A DNA stretch of 64,000 bases from DATFVA01 sp963839165 (lineage in GTDB: Bacteria > Bacteroidota > Ignavibacteria > Ignavibacteriales > Ignavibacteriaceae). The notes below the pieces were generated by a model. That model was not told where the DNA came from. It did not search any database and saw only the letters and a program-made list of their open reading frames with translations. The position numbers were made by a program, and so were the translations under genes. Shown here one piece after another: positions 18,595 through 26,981 of the stretch (the stretch's first letter is position 1; each line of letters starts with the position of its first letter). Location of the stretch: assembly GCA_963839165.1 (NCBI GenBank), contig CAWIUG010000005.1:1364001-1428000 (forward strand), in the 5' to 3' direction.

Positions 18595-18619
18595 CATAAT
18601 TAAATCAAAGAAAGAAGAT

Positions 18620-19939
18620 CTATAACATTCTTTTTTCTTTGAGCACCTTCTTTATTTCTTCAGTAGCCTGATCACCAAGCTCATAAATAACCCTCGTAGA
18701 TGGTTTATTTATTTTGAGCAGCCTTCCAAGATCAATGGGAGTTCCGATGATTACAGATTCACAGTCGGTTTTATTTATGGTTTCTTCAAGGTCTTTAACC
18801 TGTGCATCTCCGTAACCCATAGCAGGCAGCAGGACGCCTATATTAGGATATTTCTTAAAGGTGGCAGAGATAGATTTGACGGTAAATGGTCTTGGATCCA
18901 CGATCTCAGCAGCACCATTCTGTCTTGCTGCAATTGTACCGGCACCATATTTCATTTCGCCATGTGTCAATGTTGGACCATCTTCAACCACGAGCACTCT
19001 TTTACCCTTAATCAAATCGGGATTCTGTGCTGTTACAGGAGAAGAAGCTTCAATTATTTTCGCATCAGGATTAACATTTTTAATGTTCTCTCTAACAATT
19101 TCAACATTTCCGGGATCTGCTGTATCAACTTTATTTATGATTGCAACATCCGCCATCCTCAAGCTTGTATTGCCCGGATAGTAGGTTAATTCATGTCCCG
19201 GTCTGTGGGGATCAACAACTGTAAAGGTCAGGTCGGCTTTATAGAAAGACATATCATTATTACCGCCGTCCCATAGAATAACATCAGCTTCTTTTTCGGC
19301 TTCACGAAGTATAGCTTCATAATCAACGCCGGCATAAATTACTCCCCCGTTGGCGATATGTGGTTCATATTCCTCGATTTCTTCTATTGTACACTCATGT
19401 TTCTTTAAATCCTCAATCGTTCCGAATCTCTGAACCTTCTGTTTTACAAGATCACCATAAGGCATAGGATGACGGATTGAAACAACCTTCTTTCCGGCCT
19501 TGCGGAGAAGTTCAGCGATTCTTCTGGATGTCTGCGATTTACCGGATCCCGTTCTTACAGCCAGAACAGCAATTAAAGGTTTTGTACTTTTAACTTCTGT
19601 CTCGGCAGCGCCCATTAAGCGGAAAGAAGCACCTGCAGCATTAACTATGGAAGCCTTGGTCATTACATAATTAAAGGGAATATCCGAATATGAAAACACT
19701 ACCTCATCCACTTTATGTTTTTTTATCAGATCAACCAATTTAGATTCCTCATAGATCGGGATACCGTCAGGATAAAGTTCACCAGCAAGTTCTTTGGGGT
19801 AAGTTCTTCCATCAATGTTGGGAATTTGTGTAGCAGTGAAGGCAACTACATTGTAATCGTTATTATCGCGGAAGTAAACATTAAAATTGTGAAAATCGCG
19901 CCCGGCGGCGCCCATAATCAGGACGTTTTTACGTGACAT
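18620..19939 (-). CDS. COG2403-type P-loop GTPase, cyclic 2,3-diphosphoglycerate synthetase-like
   Basis: The 439-residue protein opens with a Rossmann-like motif (VLIMGAAGRDFHNFNVYFRDN) and has a P-loop near residue 130 (LAVRTGSGKSQTSRRIAELL), followed by VVSIRHPMPYGDL, ILWDGGNNDMSF, DPHRPGHEL and IINKVDTAD (an NKxD-type guanine-specificity box). This is the layout of the archaeal cyclic 2,3-diphosphoglycerate synthetase family and its bacterial relatives annotated as GTPases (COG2403). Bacterial members have no firmly known role. It is a lone gene with its own terminator. Confidence 0.75.
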   Translation of the reverse strand: MSRKNVLIMGAAGRDFHNFNVYFRDNNDYNVVAFTATQIPNIDGRTYPKELAGELYPDGIPIYEESKLVDLIKKHKVDEVVFSYSDIPFNYVMTKASIVNAAGASFRLMGAAETEVKSTKPLIAVLAVRTGSGKSQTSRRIAELLRKAGKKVVSIRHPMPYGDLVKQKVQRFGTIEDLKKHECTIEEIEEYEPHIANGGVIYAGVDYEAILREAEKEADVILWDGGNNDMSFYKADLTFTVVDPHRPGHELTYYPGNTSLRMADVAIINKVDTADPGNVEIVRENIKNVNPDAKIIEASSPVTAQNPDLIKGKRVLVVEDGPTLTHGEMKYGAGTIAARQNGAAEIVDPRPFTVKSISATFKKYPNIGVLLPAMGYGDAQVKDLEETINKTDCESVIIGTPIDLGRLLKINKPSTRVIYELGDQATEEIKKVLKEKRML

Positions 19940-20073
19940 AGAAAGATCTCCATTTTTTCTGATAACATTTCTTAACAGTACTTAGTACTGAAAATTGTTG
20001 TCTATAAAAATAAGAAATCTTTAGCTAAGAACGGAATATTTCGGGGATATTATGGACACCATTATAAATAAAA

Positions 20074-20092
20074 AGCCCGCCAAAAGCGGGCT
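20074..20092 (-). terminator. Terminator of the 20.1-kb lipoprotein gene
   Basis: On minus, AGCCCGC, five-base loop, GCGGGCT is followed by TTTTTATTTAT. It lies 22 bp past the stop codon at 20114. Confidence 0.9.
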
Positions 20093-20113
20093 TAATATTA
20101 ATTATTGATATTA

Positions 20114-20596
20114 TTAATCTAATGTTATTTTAAGATGTCCTGTCCTGGTATCACCTTCAATGATCGTCTTGGTGCCGGTGACAATATAACGAAAATCTCC
20201 ATTCAGATACAGGCTATGTATCCCGGCAGATTCTGCTTCAACTGTTTGATCATCAATAAGATTAATATAATCTCCTCTTCTTACAAAAGTACCGGTCCCT
20301 TCGAAAATTCCGGGTCGGGTTTCTATTGAGGTAGATTTTATAGCTCCTTTATATTTATACCTGGAGGTTGCATCATCAAACCTAAAATTTATTGTACCTG
20401 CAAGAGTTCCTGAGGGATCTGAAATACTGGAACTTAGAAGGGTTATTTCAAATGTTCCGGTTCCTGTTCCTGCTGCATCTGCCTGCTGTAGATTTTTCCC
20501 CATCTGATCCGGAGAAACAGGATCAGCTGCCTGCTGACAGGCTGCGAAAGTAATTGCTAAAAATAATAATGCTGCTCCTTTAATTAAATTTTTCAT
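20114..20596 (-). CDS. Small lipoprotein, paralogue of the next gene
   Basis: I chose the start MKNLIKGAALL at 20596; the frame is open 11 codons further upstream. The signal ends with lipobox TFAAC, so the protein is probably lipid-anchored. The mature 140 residues share a pattern with the protein at 20927-21391: GTFE(I/V)T near the start, a segment with FxF(D/N)xxxxYxY, a region with G(D)xIxxxDD, SLYLxGxxxYI, then TIIEG and a final K/HI(T/V)L. The fold looks all-beta. No known family or function. Confidence 0.75.
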   Translation of the reverse strand: MKNLIKGAALLFLAITFAACQQAADPVSPDQMGKNLQQADAAGTGTGTFEITLLSSSISDPSGTLAGTINFRFDDATSRYKYKGAIKSTSIETRPGIFEGTGTFVRRGDYINLIDDQTVEAESAGIHSLYLNGDFRYIVTGTKTIIEGDTRTGHLKITLD

Positions 20597-20665
20597 GCTG
20601 ACACCTAATTTGTTATTAAACATTTTCATCGTATTGCATGATTAATGTGCGAAATTTTTATTTCA

Positions 20666-20903
20666 GAGGCTGTCTCATTAATCACTCAAAAGAAATTGTA
20701 TAATAACAAATAACCAAATAGCTGACAGATCACAAAAGATGCTGGTACCAAAATATGTGAATATGATACTAACTGAGGGTAAGCAGTTGAGAAGATGAAT
20801 TCCCAGATAAAGAGAGAGGCATAAATCCGTATTAAAAAGGAAGGCTGTCATTTGTCACACTTGTAAATAATTCAACAGCAAATCGGCATTTTAGACAGCC
20901 CTC
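20666..20903. repeat. Possible remnant of a small inverted-repeat element
   Basis: The 330-bp gap between the two lipoprotein genes holds GAGGCTGTCTCA at 20666 and, in opposite orientation, AGACAGCCCTC ending at 20903. These ends look like the GAGGCTGTCTC termini of several insertion sequences. A third GGCTGTC lies at 20843. There is no transposase ORF inside and I cannot see target duplications, so it may be a MITE-like remnant or chance. Confidence 0.3.
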
Positions 20904-20926
20904 CGGAATCAGGTAGAACGTTCTTA

Positions 20927-21391
20927 TTAATTATTAAGAACAATATGTACACTGCCGTAATCACCTGATCCTTCAATTATAGTCTGGTTTTCACTTTGTA
21001 TGTAAGAATATATTCCTGAAAGGTACAGACTAGCCTGCCAGGCCGGATTCATCATTTTGGCTGCATCGTCAAACATTTCTATTCTGTCCCCTTTTATAGA
21101 ATAAACACCATGATCATGTAATGAAGTAGCAAGCTGATTATCTTGTGAACTTACTATTACTGCATCATACGTGTATGTGCTGTCACTATTAAAATTAAAA
21201 CTGATATTACCTGATAGCGATACCGTTCGGGAGGCATTTTTATAATCTTTATAAGTAACTTCGAATGTCCCATTATGAGCGCTGGCAGACTTATCTGCTA
21301 CAATAGGTGCAGCCGGATTATTTGTTTTTTCACAGGCTGCTAAGGAAAAAGTAACTAAAAATAATATAAAAAGATTCATCACTGTTTTCAT
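20927..21391 (-). CDS. Small lipoprotein, paralogue of the previous gene
   Basis: The start MKTVMNLFILF at 21391 is fixed by AAAGGAGAT 5 bp upstream. The lipobox is SLAAC. The mature part, rich in Ser/Thr/Asn, follows the same sequence pattern as the 20.1-kb lipoprotein (NGTFEVTYK, FNFNSDSTYTYDAV, KGDRIEMFDDA, SLYLSGIYSYI, TIIEG, VHIVL). The two are therefore old duplicates that have diverged strongly. Function unknown; likely an exported envelope protein. Confidence 0.75.
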   Translation of the reverse strand: MKTVMNLFILFLVTFSLAACEKTNNPAAPIVADKSASAHNGTFEVTYKDYKNASRTVSLSGNISFNFNSDSTYTYDAVIVSSQDNQLATSLHDHGVYSIKGDRIEMFDDAAKMMNPAWQASLYLSGIYSYIQSENQTIIEGSGDYGSVHIVLNN

Positions 21392-21711
21392 AACATCTCC
21401 TTTATAATATAAATATCTCATTACTTTTGACTAACGATGCTTTAAATAGTTCCTCGATCTGTACCCGGAATTGAGAATATAATCACTTCTGAATGAAAGT
21501 AAAGAAACATTATATTGAGTATGACAAGCTTCACTTGCAGTAGGATCAATAACAGGTTCACAGAATATGATCAAAAAAATTCAAGTTCAGCTTGCACAAC
21601 AAATATATAATTCTATTAACTTTGAAAATAAAATTTAGAGAAGATTACAGCAAAACAGCTGATTAAGTAAATGGATATTTTATATCTGTGATAAAAATTT
21701 AACAAAATAAA
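21392..21711. other. Divergent intergenic region without a recognisable gene
   Basis: This 320-bp, very AT-rich stretch separates the minus-strand lipoprotein from the plus-strand diadenylate cyclase gene and must hold both promoters. I see no ORF, hairpin or operator I could name. Confidence 0.5.
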
Positions 21712-23151
21712 ATGGATTGGATTTCACAATTTCTCGGAAATATAAGGATAGTTGATATTGTCGATATCCTTATCGTGTCCGGTTTCCTGTTTATTTTTAT
21801 TAACTGGCTGAGAAGAAGTGCCTCACGCCGACTTGTAGTAGCGATCTCGGTATTTGCCGTAATATACCTCCTCGCCAGGTTTTTTCAACTTTACCTCACA
21901 GAAATACTTATACAGACGCTAATTGTGGTTATCCTGATTGCAGCAATAATTGTATTTCAGTCAGACATTCGCCGTATGATAGATCTGGCCTGGTTCTGGA
22001 CAAATTTCAGACGGAAACCCAGGCTTTCTACTTATGCATCATCTGTTGACATTCTTACAGAATCTATCGGCAAAATGGCTGAAAAAAGAACCGGGGCTTT
22101 AATTACTGTTCGCGGGAAAGAGCCTTGTGAGAGACACCTTAACGGAGGTATTCCTCTGGAAGGAAGAATAAGTTCACCCTTGCTTTATAGTATTTTTAAT
22201 ACAAGTTCACCAGGACATGACGGGGCAATAATAATTACAGGAAATAAGATTTCCAGGTTCGGGGCTCATCTTCCCCTCTCTATAAACATTGAAGCTCTGG
22301 GTGAAGGGAGCACTAGACATGCAGCTGGACTCGGACTGTCTGAACATTGCGACGCTCTTACAATTATCGTATCAGAGGAAAGAGGTACGATCAGCATTGC
22401 AGAGAATGGTCAGTTGAAAATTTTGAAATCAACAGTGGAATTAAAACACAGACTCGAAGAATTCTATCATAAAAACTATCCGGTCGCAAAGGAAAATGAG
22501 GTTCGATGGTGGAACCAGCGGAATATAATAACCGGGGCTGTATCAATCTTCATTGCTCTGTTCGCCTGGATTATTTTTGCATATCACTCGGACAGAATTT
22601 TCAGAAATTACACCGTTCCTATTGAATTTAGAAACCTGACTTCCGGCATTTCCCTTACTCAACAGGTACCGTCAAAAGCGGAAGTTATTCTGGAAGGCTC
22701 TGAACAGGCTTTTCGCCTTCTTGACCCGGCCGATCTTGTGGTATCTCTTAACCTTGGAGATTTGAAAAAAGGTAAAAACGAATTTGCTCTTGACGAAGAA
22801 GATTTGAAGCTCCCCTCCGGGTTAAATCTATATGATATAGAGCCGAAAAGAATCACAGTTACTGCTGTTCTCATGAAAACAATTCCGCTGCCTGTAAAGG
22901 TACAGACAACAGGCAGATTACCTGGTAACCTGAAGCTGGTTTCTATGTCGGCTATCCCCGCACAGATGACGCTGATAGTACCTGAAGAAGGAAATCATCT
23001 ACCAAAATATATCTATACTGAACCTGTAGATTTAAGTAGTATTAATACCTCTACAACCATAAATTCACAGGTTCTTGTACCTCAAAAATATAAACTTCCT
23101 GCTGAGGAAGATGGTGAGGTTTCGATTGAAATAAATGTTAAAAAAAGATGA
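21712..23151 (+). CDS. Diadenylate cyclase (CdaA-type) fused to a YbbR/CdaR-like region
   Basis: Residues 1-85 hold three transmembrane helices, then a DisA_N diadenylate cyclase domain (about 100-240) with the DGA motif (H169-D170-G171-A172). CdaA enzymes make c-di-AMP from two ATP. The second motif, usually RHRAA, reads TRHAAGLGLSE (201-211), so the second Arg is replaced. After another membrane helix (about 265-285) come two YbbR-like beta repeats (VPIEFRNLTSGISL, PLPVKVQTTGRLPGNLKLVSM), the domain of the CdaA regulator CdaR. In Firmicutes these are two genes. Here one 479-residue chain holds both. Activity is probable but not certain because of the altered motif. Confidence 0.88.
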   Translation: MDWISQFLGNIRIVDIVDILIVSGFLFIFINWLRRSASRRLVVAISVFAVIYLLARFFQLYLTEILIQTLIVVILIAAIIVFQSDIRRMIDLAWFWTNFRRKPRLSTYASSVDILTESIGKMAEKRTGALITVRGKEPCERHLNGGIPLEGRISSPLLYSIFNTSSPGHDGAIIITGNKISRFGAHLPLSINIEALGEGSTRHAAGLGLSEHCDALTIIVSEERGTISIAENGQLKILKSTVELKHRLEEFYHKNYPVAKENEVRWWNQRNIITGAVSIFIALFAWIIFAYHSDRIFRNYTVPIEFRNLTSGISLTQQVPSKAEVILEGSEQAFRLLDPADLVVSLNLGDLKKGKNEFALDEEDLKLPSGLNLYDIEPKRITVTAVLMKTIPLPVKVQTTGRLPGNLKLVSMSAIPAQMTLIVPEEGNHLPKYIYTEPVDLSSINTSTTINSQVLVPQKYKLPAEEDGEVSIEINVKKR

Positions 23152-23176
23152 ATCATTATAATTAAAACGGATTAAT

Positions 23177-23494
23177 ATGGCATGGTTTATACTCTTTATT
23201 GCCGGGCTATTTGAGACAGCCTGGGCTGTTGGAATGAAATATTCTCATGGATTTACCAAATTCTGGCCAAGCGTCTTTACTGTAGTCAGCATCTTAATAA
23301 GTATGGGACTGCTTGCTTACTCGTTAAAAGAACTGCCTGTTGGTTCTGCATATGCTGTATGGACAGGAATTGGGGCTGTGGGAACAGCCATACTGGGCAT
23401 CATCCTTTTTGGTGAATCTAAAGAAATTGTCAGGCTATTTTTTATTTTTTTAATAATCGTTGGCATAACAGGGTTAAGAATATTTGCAGAATGA
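23177..23494 (+). CDS. sugE: SMR-family exporter, SugE/Gdx type
   Basis: The 105-residue protein has four transmembrane helices and the conserved membrane Glu (FETAWAVGMKYSHGFT, Glu13) of small multidrug resistance proteins. The combination AWAVGMKYSHGFT and PVGSAYAVWTGIGAVGTAILGI matches the SugE/Gdx branch, most of which export guanidinium rather than broad drugs. It lies 25 bp after the cyclase gene and may share its transcript. No guanidine riboswitch can sit in so short a gap. Confidence 0.9.
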   Translation: MAWFILFIAGLFETAWAVGMKYSHGFTKFWPSVFTVVSILISMGLLAYSLKELPVGSAYAVWTGIGAVGTAILGIILFGESKEIVRLFFIFLIIVGITGLRIFAE

Positions 23495-23789
23495 GCTGGC
23501 TGTCTCCTATATATAAAACCTTTTTAACAGATGCTGCTTTTAAGGAGTCTATCCTTTCTCTTTAATCTCACAAGACTTAATCAGGGACGTCCTGGATCGC
23601 AATCCTCTTCTTACTCAAACCTTAATAATATACCCGCCTTCCTCCCTTAGTAAAAATTGTTAGTCAAACTATCATTATATCAATTCTGACGAAATTATCC
23701 ACTTTTTAACAACACAAAGATTACAGTTTTTCACCGTAGGTTGCTTTTCTTCCCGCATTGGATATTTTTCGATTGGTGGGGAAAATGAT
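23495..23789. other. Intergenic region at the left edge of the sulfur island
   Basis: These 295 bp between the SMR gene and the first siroheme gene hold no ORF I can support. The segment carries the presumed promoter for the long plus-strand operon; no consensus boxes are clear. Confidence 0.4.
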
Positions 23790-24452
23790 ATGAAAAATAG
23801 CAAAAAAGCCGGATTCTACCCTGCTCTGATTAATCTTCAGAGATTCAGATGTATTGTTGTGGGCGGTGGAAAAATTGCTCATAGAAAAGTTCTTTCTCTT
23901 CTGAATTTCGGGGCGGATGTTACAGTTATTTCACCGAAAATAACGAAACCTATTCTGGAACTGGCGAAGTCCAATTCCATAAGAATAATCCAAAAGTCAT
24001 ACGCGGAAGAATATATTAAAGGGTATCAGATAGCTTTCAGCGCTACTGACAACCCCGAAATAAATCTATCTGTTAGAAAAGATTGCACGAATAATGGAAT
24101 TCTTCTTAATGTTGTGGATGACCCCGCGCTATGCGACTTCATCCTGCCAGCGAATGTAATTCGTGGCGATCTCACAATATCAATCTCTTCTCAAGGTAAG
24201 GCCCCTTTCTTCACCAAAAGGATGAAAAATAAAATCGAAGAACTAATTTCTCCTGTTTATAAAGAGATATTCAGGATGGCGGGGGAACTGCGTACCCAGA
24301 TTCTTTTAAACGAAGATATTGATTCAAAGACAAGAGCAAAAATTTTAAAGAAATTTGCATCTCAGAATTGGGAAGAAATACTTTCGAATAATGGCAGAAA
24401 GGCTTCACAATATTATCTAAAAAAAATCCTGACTGAATTTAATTTGAAATAA
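23790..24452 (+). CDS. Precorrin-2 dehydrogenase / sirohydrochlorin ferrochelatase-like (CysG N-terminal, Met8 type)
   Basis: The 220-residue protein matches the NAD-dependent precorrin-2 oxidase, which makes sirohydrochlorin and in some members inserts iron to give siroheme. Seen are FYPALINLQRFRCIVVGGGKIAHRK (Rossmann GGGxIA), VTVISPK, FSATDNPEINLSVRKDC and the family stretch LNVVDDPALCDFILPANVIRGDLTISISSQGKAPFFTK; the Asp in DDPALCDF is the one used in catalysis in the family. With the methyltransferase at 25077 it supplies the siroheme that DsrAB needs. It is the first gene of the island's plus-strand arm. Confidence 0.93.
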   Translation: MKNSKKAGFYPALINLQRFRCIVVGGGKIAHRKVLSLLNFGADVTVISPKITKPILELAKSNSIRIIQKSYAEEYIKGYQIAFSATDNPEINLSVRKDCTNNGILLNVVDDPALCDFILPANVIRGDLTISISSQGKAPFFTKRMKNKIEELISPVYKEIFRMAGELRTQILLNEDIDSKTRAKILKKFASQNWEEILSNNGRKASQYYLKKILTEFNLK

Positions 24453-24471
24453 TATTTATCCTGGCAATTAT

Positions 24472-25056
24472 ATGAGTGATCTAAAAATATTAAAAAGAAA
24501 AATCCTCATAACCTTTACTATAATGCTTTTTTTAATCATCGGCAGCGGGGTGATTGGCTGGATTTTAACAAAGCAAATAGAAAAGAGTACTAACATTATA
24601 GAGGTTGTACATTTCTTAAAAGAATCTGAGCTTCAACTCCGTCGTGAAGAAAAGAATCTCTTAATTAGAGGATATTCTCAGGAAAGGTATCTTCGCTGGC
24701 AAAAGGCCAAGGAAGATTTCCATCAGAAGTTAGGGGAACTTATAGGCATGAAAGCTCTGAGAGGAAATGAGATTACTGAGCTTAAAGCCGATTATTCGGA
24801 GATGTCTGAGAACTATAATGAGTTCTTTGATGTCATCCATTCGAATAAGCTCAGCCTGGAGGAAATTAATAATTACGATCAGGAATTCAAGAAAACAGGC
24901 AGGAAAACCCTTGAGATGATAAATAACATTTTAGCCAGAGAACACGATACCTCAAGCAGTCGTGATTTGCAGGCTGATGTTCTGATTGCAGTATTTCTTA
25001 TTGTTTTCGTGATTACAGCCGGGTTCCTTATCATCAATGTGCTTAAGCATATTTAA
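24472..25056 (+). CDS. Membrane protein with chemoreceptor-like four-helix-bundle domain
   Basis: The 194 residues form a transmembrane helix (about 10-31), a helical extracytoplasmic domain of about 130 residues and a second helix (about 170-190) with almost no cytoplasmic tail. The outer part resembles the ligand-binding helical bundle of methyl-accepting chemotaxis proteins (ELQLRREEKNLLIRGYSQERYLRWQKAKEDFHQKLGEL). It has no HAMP, kinase or signalling domain, so it cannot transmit a signal alone. It sits between two siroheme genes, 19 and 20 bp from each. Function unknown; perhaps a ligand sensor or partner of the heme-motif kinase downstream. Confidence 0.7.
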   Translation: MSDLKILKRKILITFTIMLFLIIGSGVIGWILTKQIEKSTNIIEVVHFLKESELQLRREEKNLLIRGYSQERYLRWQKAKEDFHQKLGELIGMKALRGNEITELKADYSEMSENYNEFFDVIHSNKLSLEEINNYDQEFKKTGRKTLEMINNILAREHDTSSSRDLQADVLIAVFLIVFVITAGFLIINVLKHI

Positions 25057-25076
25057 CATAATTACAGGTAAAAAAA

Positions 25077-25856
25077 GTGGAATATGGAAAAGTTTATATC
25101 GTAGGCGCAGGGCCGGGTGACCCTGAACTGATAACTCTTAAAGCCCTAAGGGTATTAAAAGAGGCAGATGTGATTGTATATGATAGATTGATAAACGGGG
25201 ATCTTCTTGATTATCGTAAGATCGGCTGTGAGTTAATCTTTGTAGGAAAAGAATCAGGGCACCATCCTATCGAACAGGATAAAATTATTGAAATTCTTAT
25301 TGAAAAAGCAAAGCTTGGATATAATGTTGTAAGGCTCAAGGGCGGAAATCCATTTGTTTTCGGCAGAGGATCTGAGGAAGCTGCTGGCCTTAAAGCTGAG
25401 AGAATAGAATTTGAGGTCATACCGGGTATTACTGCGGGACTATCTGCCCCCATATATAGTGGAATTCCAATTACTCATCGTGGACTGATAACTCAGTGTG
25501 TTCTAATTACTGCCCATGAATGTCCCGACAAACCTGAAACACAGGTTGAATGGAATAAACTGGCAGGTTTGAAGAATACTAATCTCATTATTTATATGGG
25601 TGCTTCAAGGATCAGCAAAATATGCAGCGAGCTCATAAAACATGGAATGGATCCATCAATGCCGGCAGCTGTGATAGAGAATGGGACTTTGTCTGAGCAG
25701 AGAACTATTACAGGAAGAATAGATCAGATTTCCGCCCAGTTCAAAAAACAGAAATTTCATCCTCCTGTAATTATTATGATAAGCCCTACAGTTGCCCTTA
25801 GAAATGATATTTCATGGTTTGAAAGCAGTAAATCATTGATAAAAGAATTAATGTAA
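25077..25856 (+). CDS. cobA: Uroporphyrinogen-III C-methyltransferase
   Basis: This 259-residue SAM-dependent enzyme methylates uroporphyrinogen III twice to precorrin-2, the entry to siroheme and cobalamin. The signature KVYIVGAGPGDPELITLKALR, the DVIVYDRL stretch, VVRLKGGNPFVFGRGSEE, IPGITAGLSAP and GIPITHRG are all present. The start is GTG at 25077, which keeps the family's N-terminus (EYGKVYIVGAG). Together with the dehydrogenase at 23790 it can make siroheme for DsrAB; the cluster has no cobalamin-specific genes other than the dsrN-type amidase at 56854. Confidence 0.96.
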   Translation: MEYGKVYIVGAGPGDPELITLKALRVLKEADVIVYDRLINGDLLDYRKIGCELIFVGKESGHHPIEQDKIIEILIEKAKLGYNVVRLKGGNPFVFGRGSEEAAGLKAERIEFEVIPGITAGLSAPIYSGIPITHRGLITQCVLITAHECPDKPETQVEWNKLAGLKNTNLIIYMGASRISKICSELIKHGMDPSMPAAVIENGTLSEQRTITGRIDQISAQFKKQKFHPPVIIMISPTVALRNDISWFESSKSLIKELM

Positions 25857-25901
25857 TTGTACCTCTGAAGTTTCTTAATCCGGAATCCTTTAAAGGAAGT
25901 C

Positions 25902-26945
25902 ATGGACATTTTCAATATTTATCTTCCGGTTGCAGGCATCCATTTTAATATTTTTTTGTTGCTGATTATAGGATTCTGTGTAGGAATTCTCGGAGGATTT
26001 TTTGGGGTGGGTGGTGGATGGATTGTGACACCTGCACTTAATATCTTTGGTTTCCATATGGCATTTGCGATCGGGACCGATCTTTCAAATATATTCGGCC
26101 AGTCCATAGGTGCTGTTAAAAAACATCAGCAAATGGGTAATATCGATTGGAAACTTGGTCTTATTTCGATAATCACTTCAGTGATCGGACTTGAGATTGG
26201 ATCAGAAGCAATAATAGCGCTGGAAAAATCAGGAGATGTCGGTATGGTAGTCCGATGGTGTTATATGTTGATGCTATTTTCTCTGGGATGCTATATGCTG
26301 TACGACTACTTTGTTATTCATCCAAGAATGTTGAAAACAATCGAGGAAGAACAGCTTAAAAAACCAGGAGCAAAACCGGAAATCGAAAGAAGTAAAATTT
26401 CCGAGAAATTATACAAGTTAAACCTGCCTCCTATGATTTCATTCCCCGCATCCGATATTGACAGAGTATCTATCTGGGTAATCTTTCTGATCTTTTTGTT
26501 CACCGGATTCCTCTCAGGCTTTATGGGTGTTGGAGGAGGGTTTATTATAATGCCTGCTCTGGTATATCTCATAGGACTTCCCACAGCGATTGCGGTTGGA
26601 ACTAGTTTGATTACTGTCTTATTCAGCGGGGCATATGGTTGTTTCACTTATGCCTTAAAAGGACGTGTAGAACTTATTGCAGCAGTTATAATGCTGTTTG
26701 GAGCTGCAATTGGTGCACAGATAGGATCTACAGCAGTTAAATACATCAAAGGATACGGCATACGGTTATTGTTCGCAATTATGATAATCTTCGCTGCTTT
26801 TTCGGTTGCTACAGAACAATTCTATAAAATAACCCGGCACCCTCTTTTTCAGACGATTGCAGGTATATTCCTTATTGGCACAGCGATTACTATGTCGATG
26901 GTTATAATCAGCAAAATTGTAATTGAAACCGGAAAACAAAAATAA
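25902..26945 (+). CDS. TauE/SafE (DUF81) anion permease, copy 1 of 3
   Basis: The 347-residue protein has about eight transmembrane helices in two halves, each starting with the TauE/SafE motif: GILGGFFGVGGGWIVTPALNI and GFLSGFMGVGGGFIIMPALVY. Members of the family carry sulfite, sulfonates or sulfate-like anions across the inner membrane. The three copies share the exact start MDIFNIYLPVAGI and nearly all of the first 110 residues. In this operon, after siroheme synthesis and facing apr-sat-dsr, it is most likely a sulfate or sulfite transporter; direction of transport is not readable. No SulP or ABC sulfate system is in the window. Confidence 0.9.
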   Translation: MDIFNIYLPVAGIHFNIFLLLIIGFCVGILGGFFGVGGGWIVTPALNIFGFHMAFAIGTDLSNIFGQSIGAVKKHQQMGNIDWKLGLISIITSVIGLEIGSEAIIALEKSGDVGMVVRWCYMLMLFSLGCYMLYDYFVIHPRMLKTIEEEQLKKPGAKPEIERSKISEKLYKLNLPPMISFPASDIDRVSIWVIFLIFLFTGFLSGFMGVGGGFIIMPALVYLIGLPTAIAVGTSLITVLFSGAYGCFTYALKGRVELIAAVIMLFGAAIGAQIGSTAVKYIKGYGIRLLFAIMIIFAAFSVATEQFYKITRHPLFQTIAGIFLIGTAITMSMVIISKIVIETGKQK

Positions 26946-26981
26946 ATCTGTTCATTTTCTTATAATAATAACGGATTGAAT

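Noticed and set aside
20666..20903. A complete insertion sequence between the lipoprotein genes
   Set aside because: Only about 240 bp, no transposase frame and imperfect ends; kept as a low-confidence remnant.
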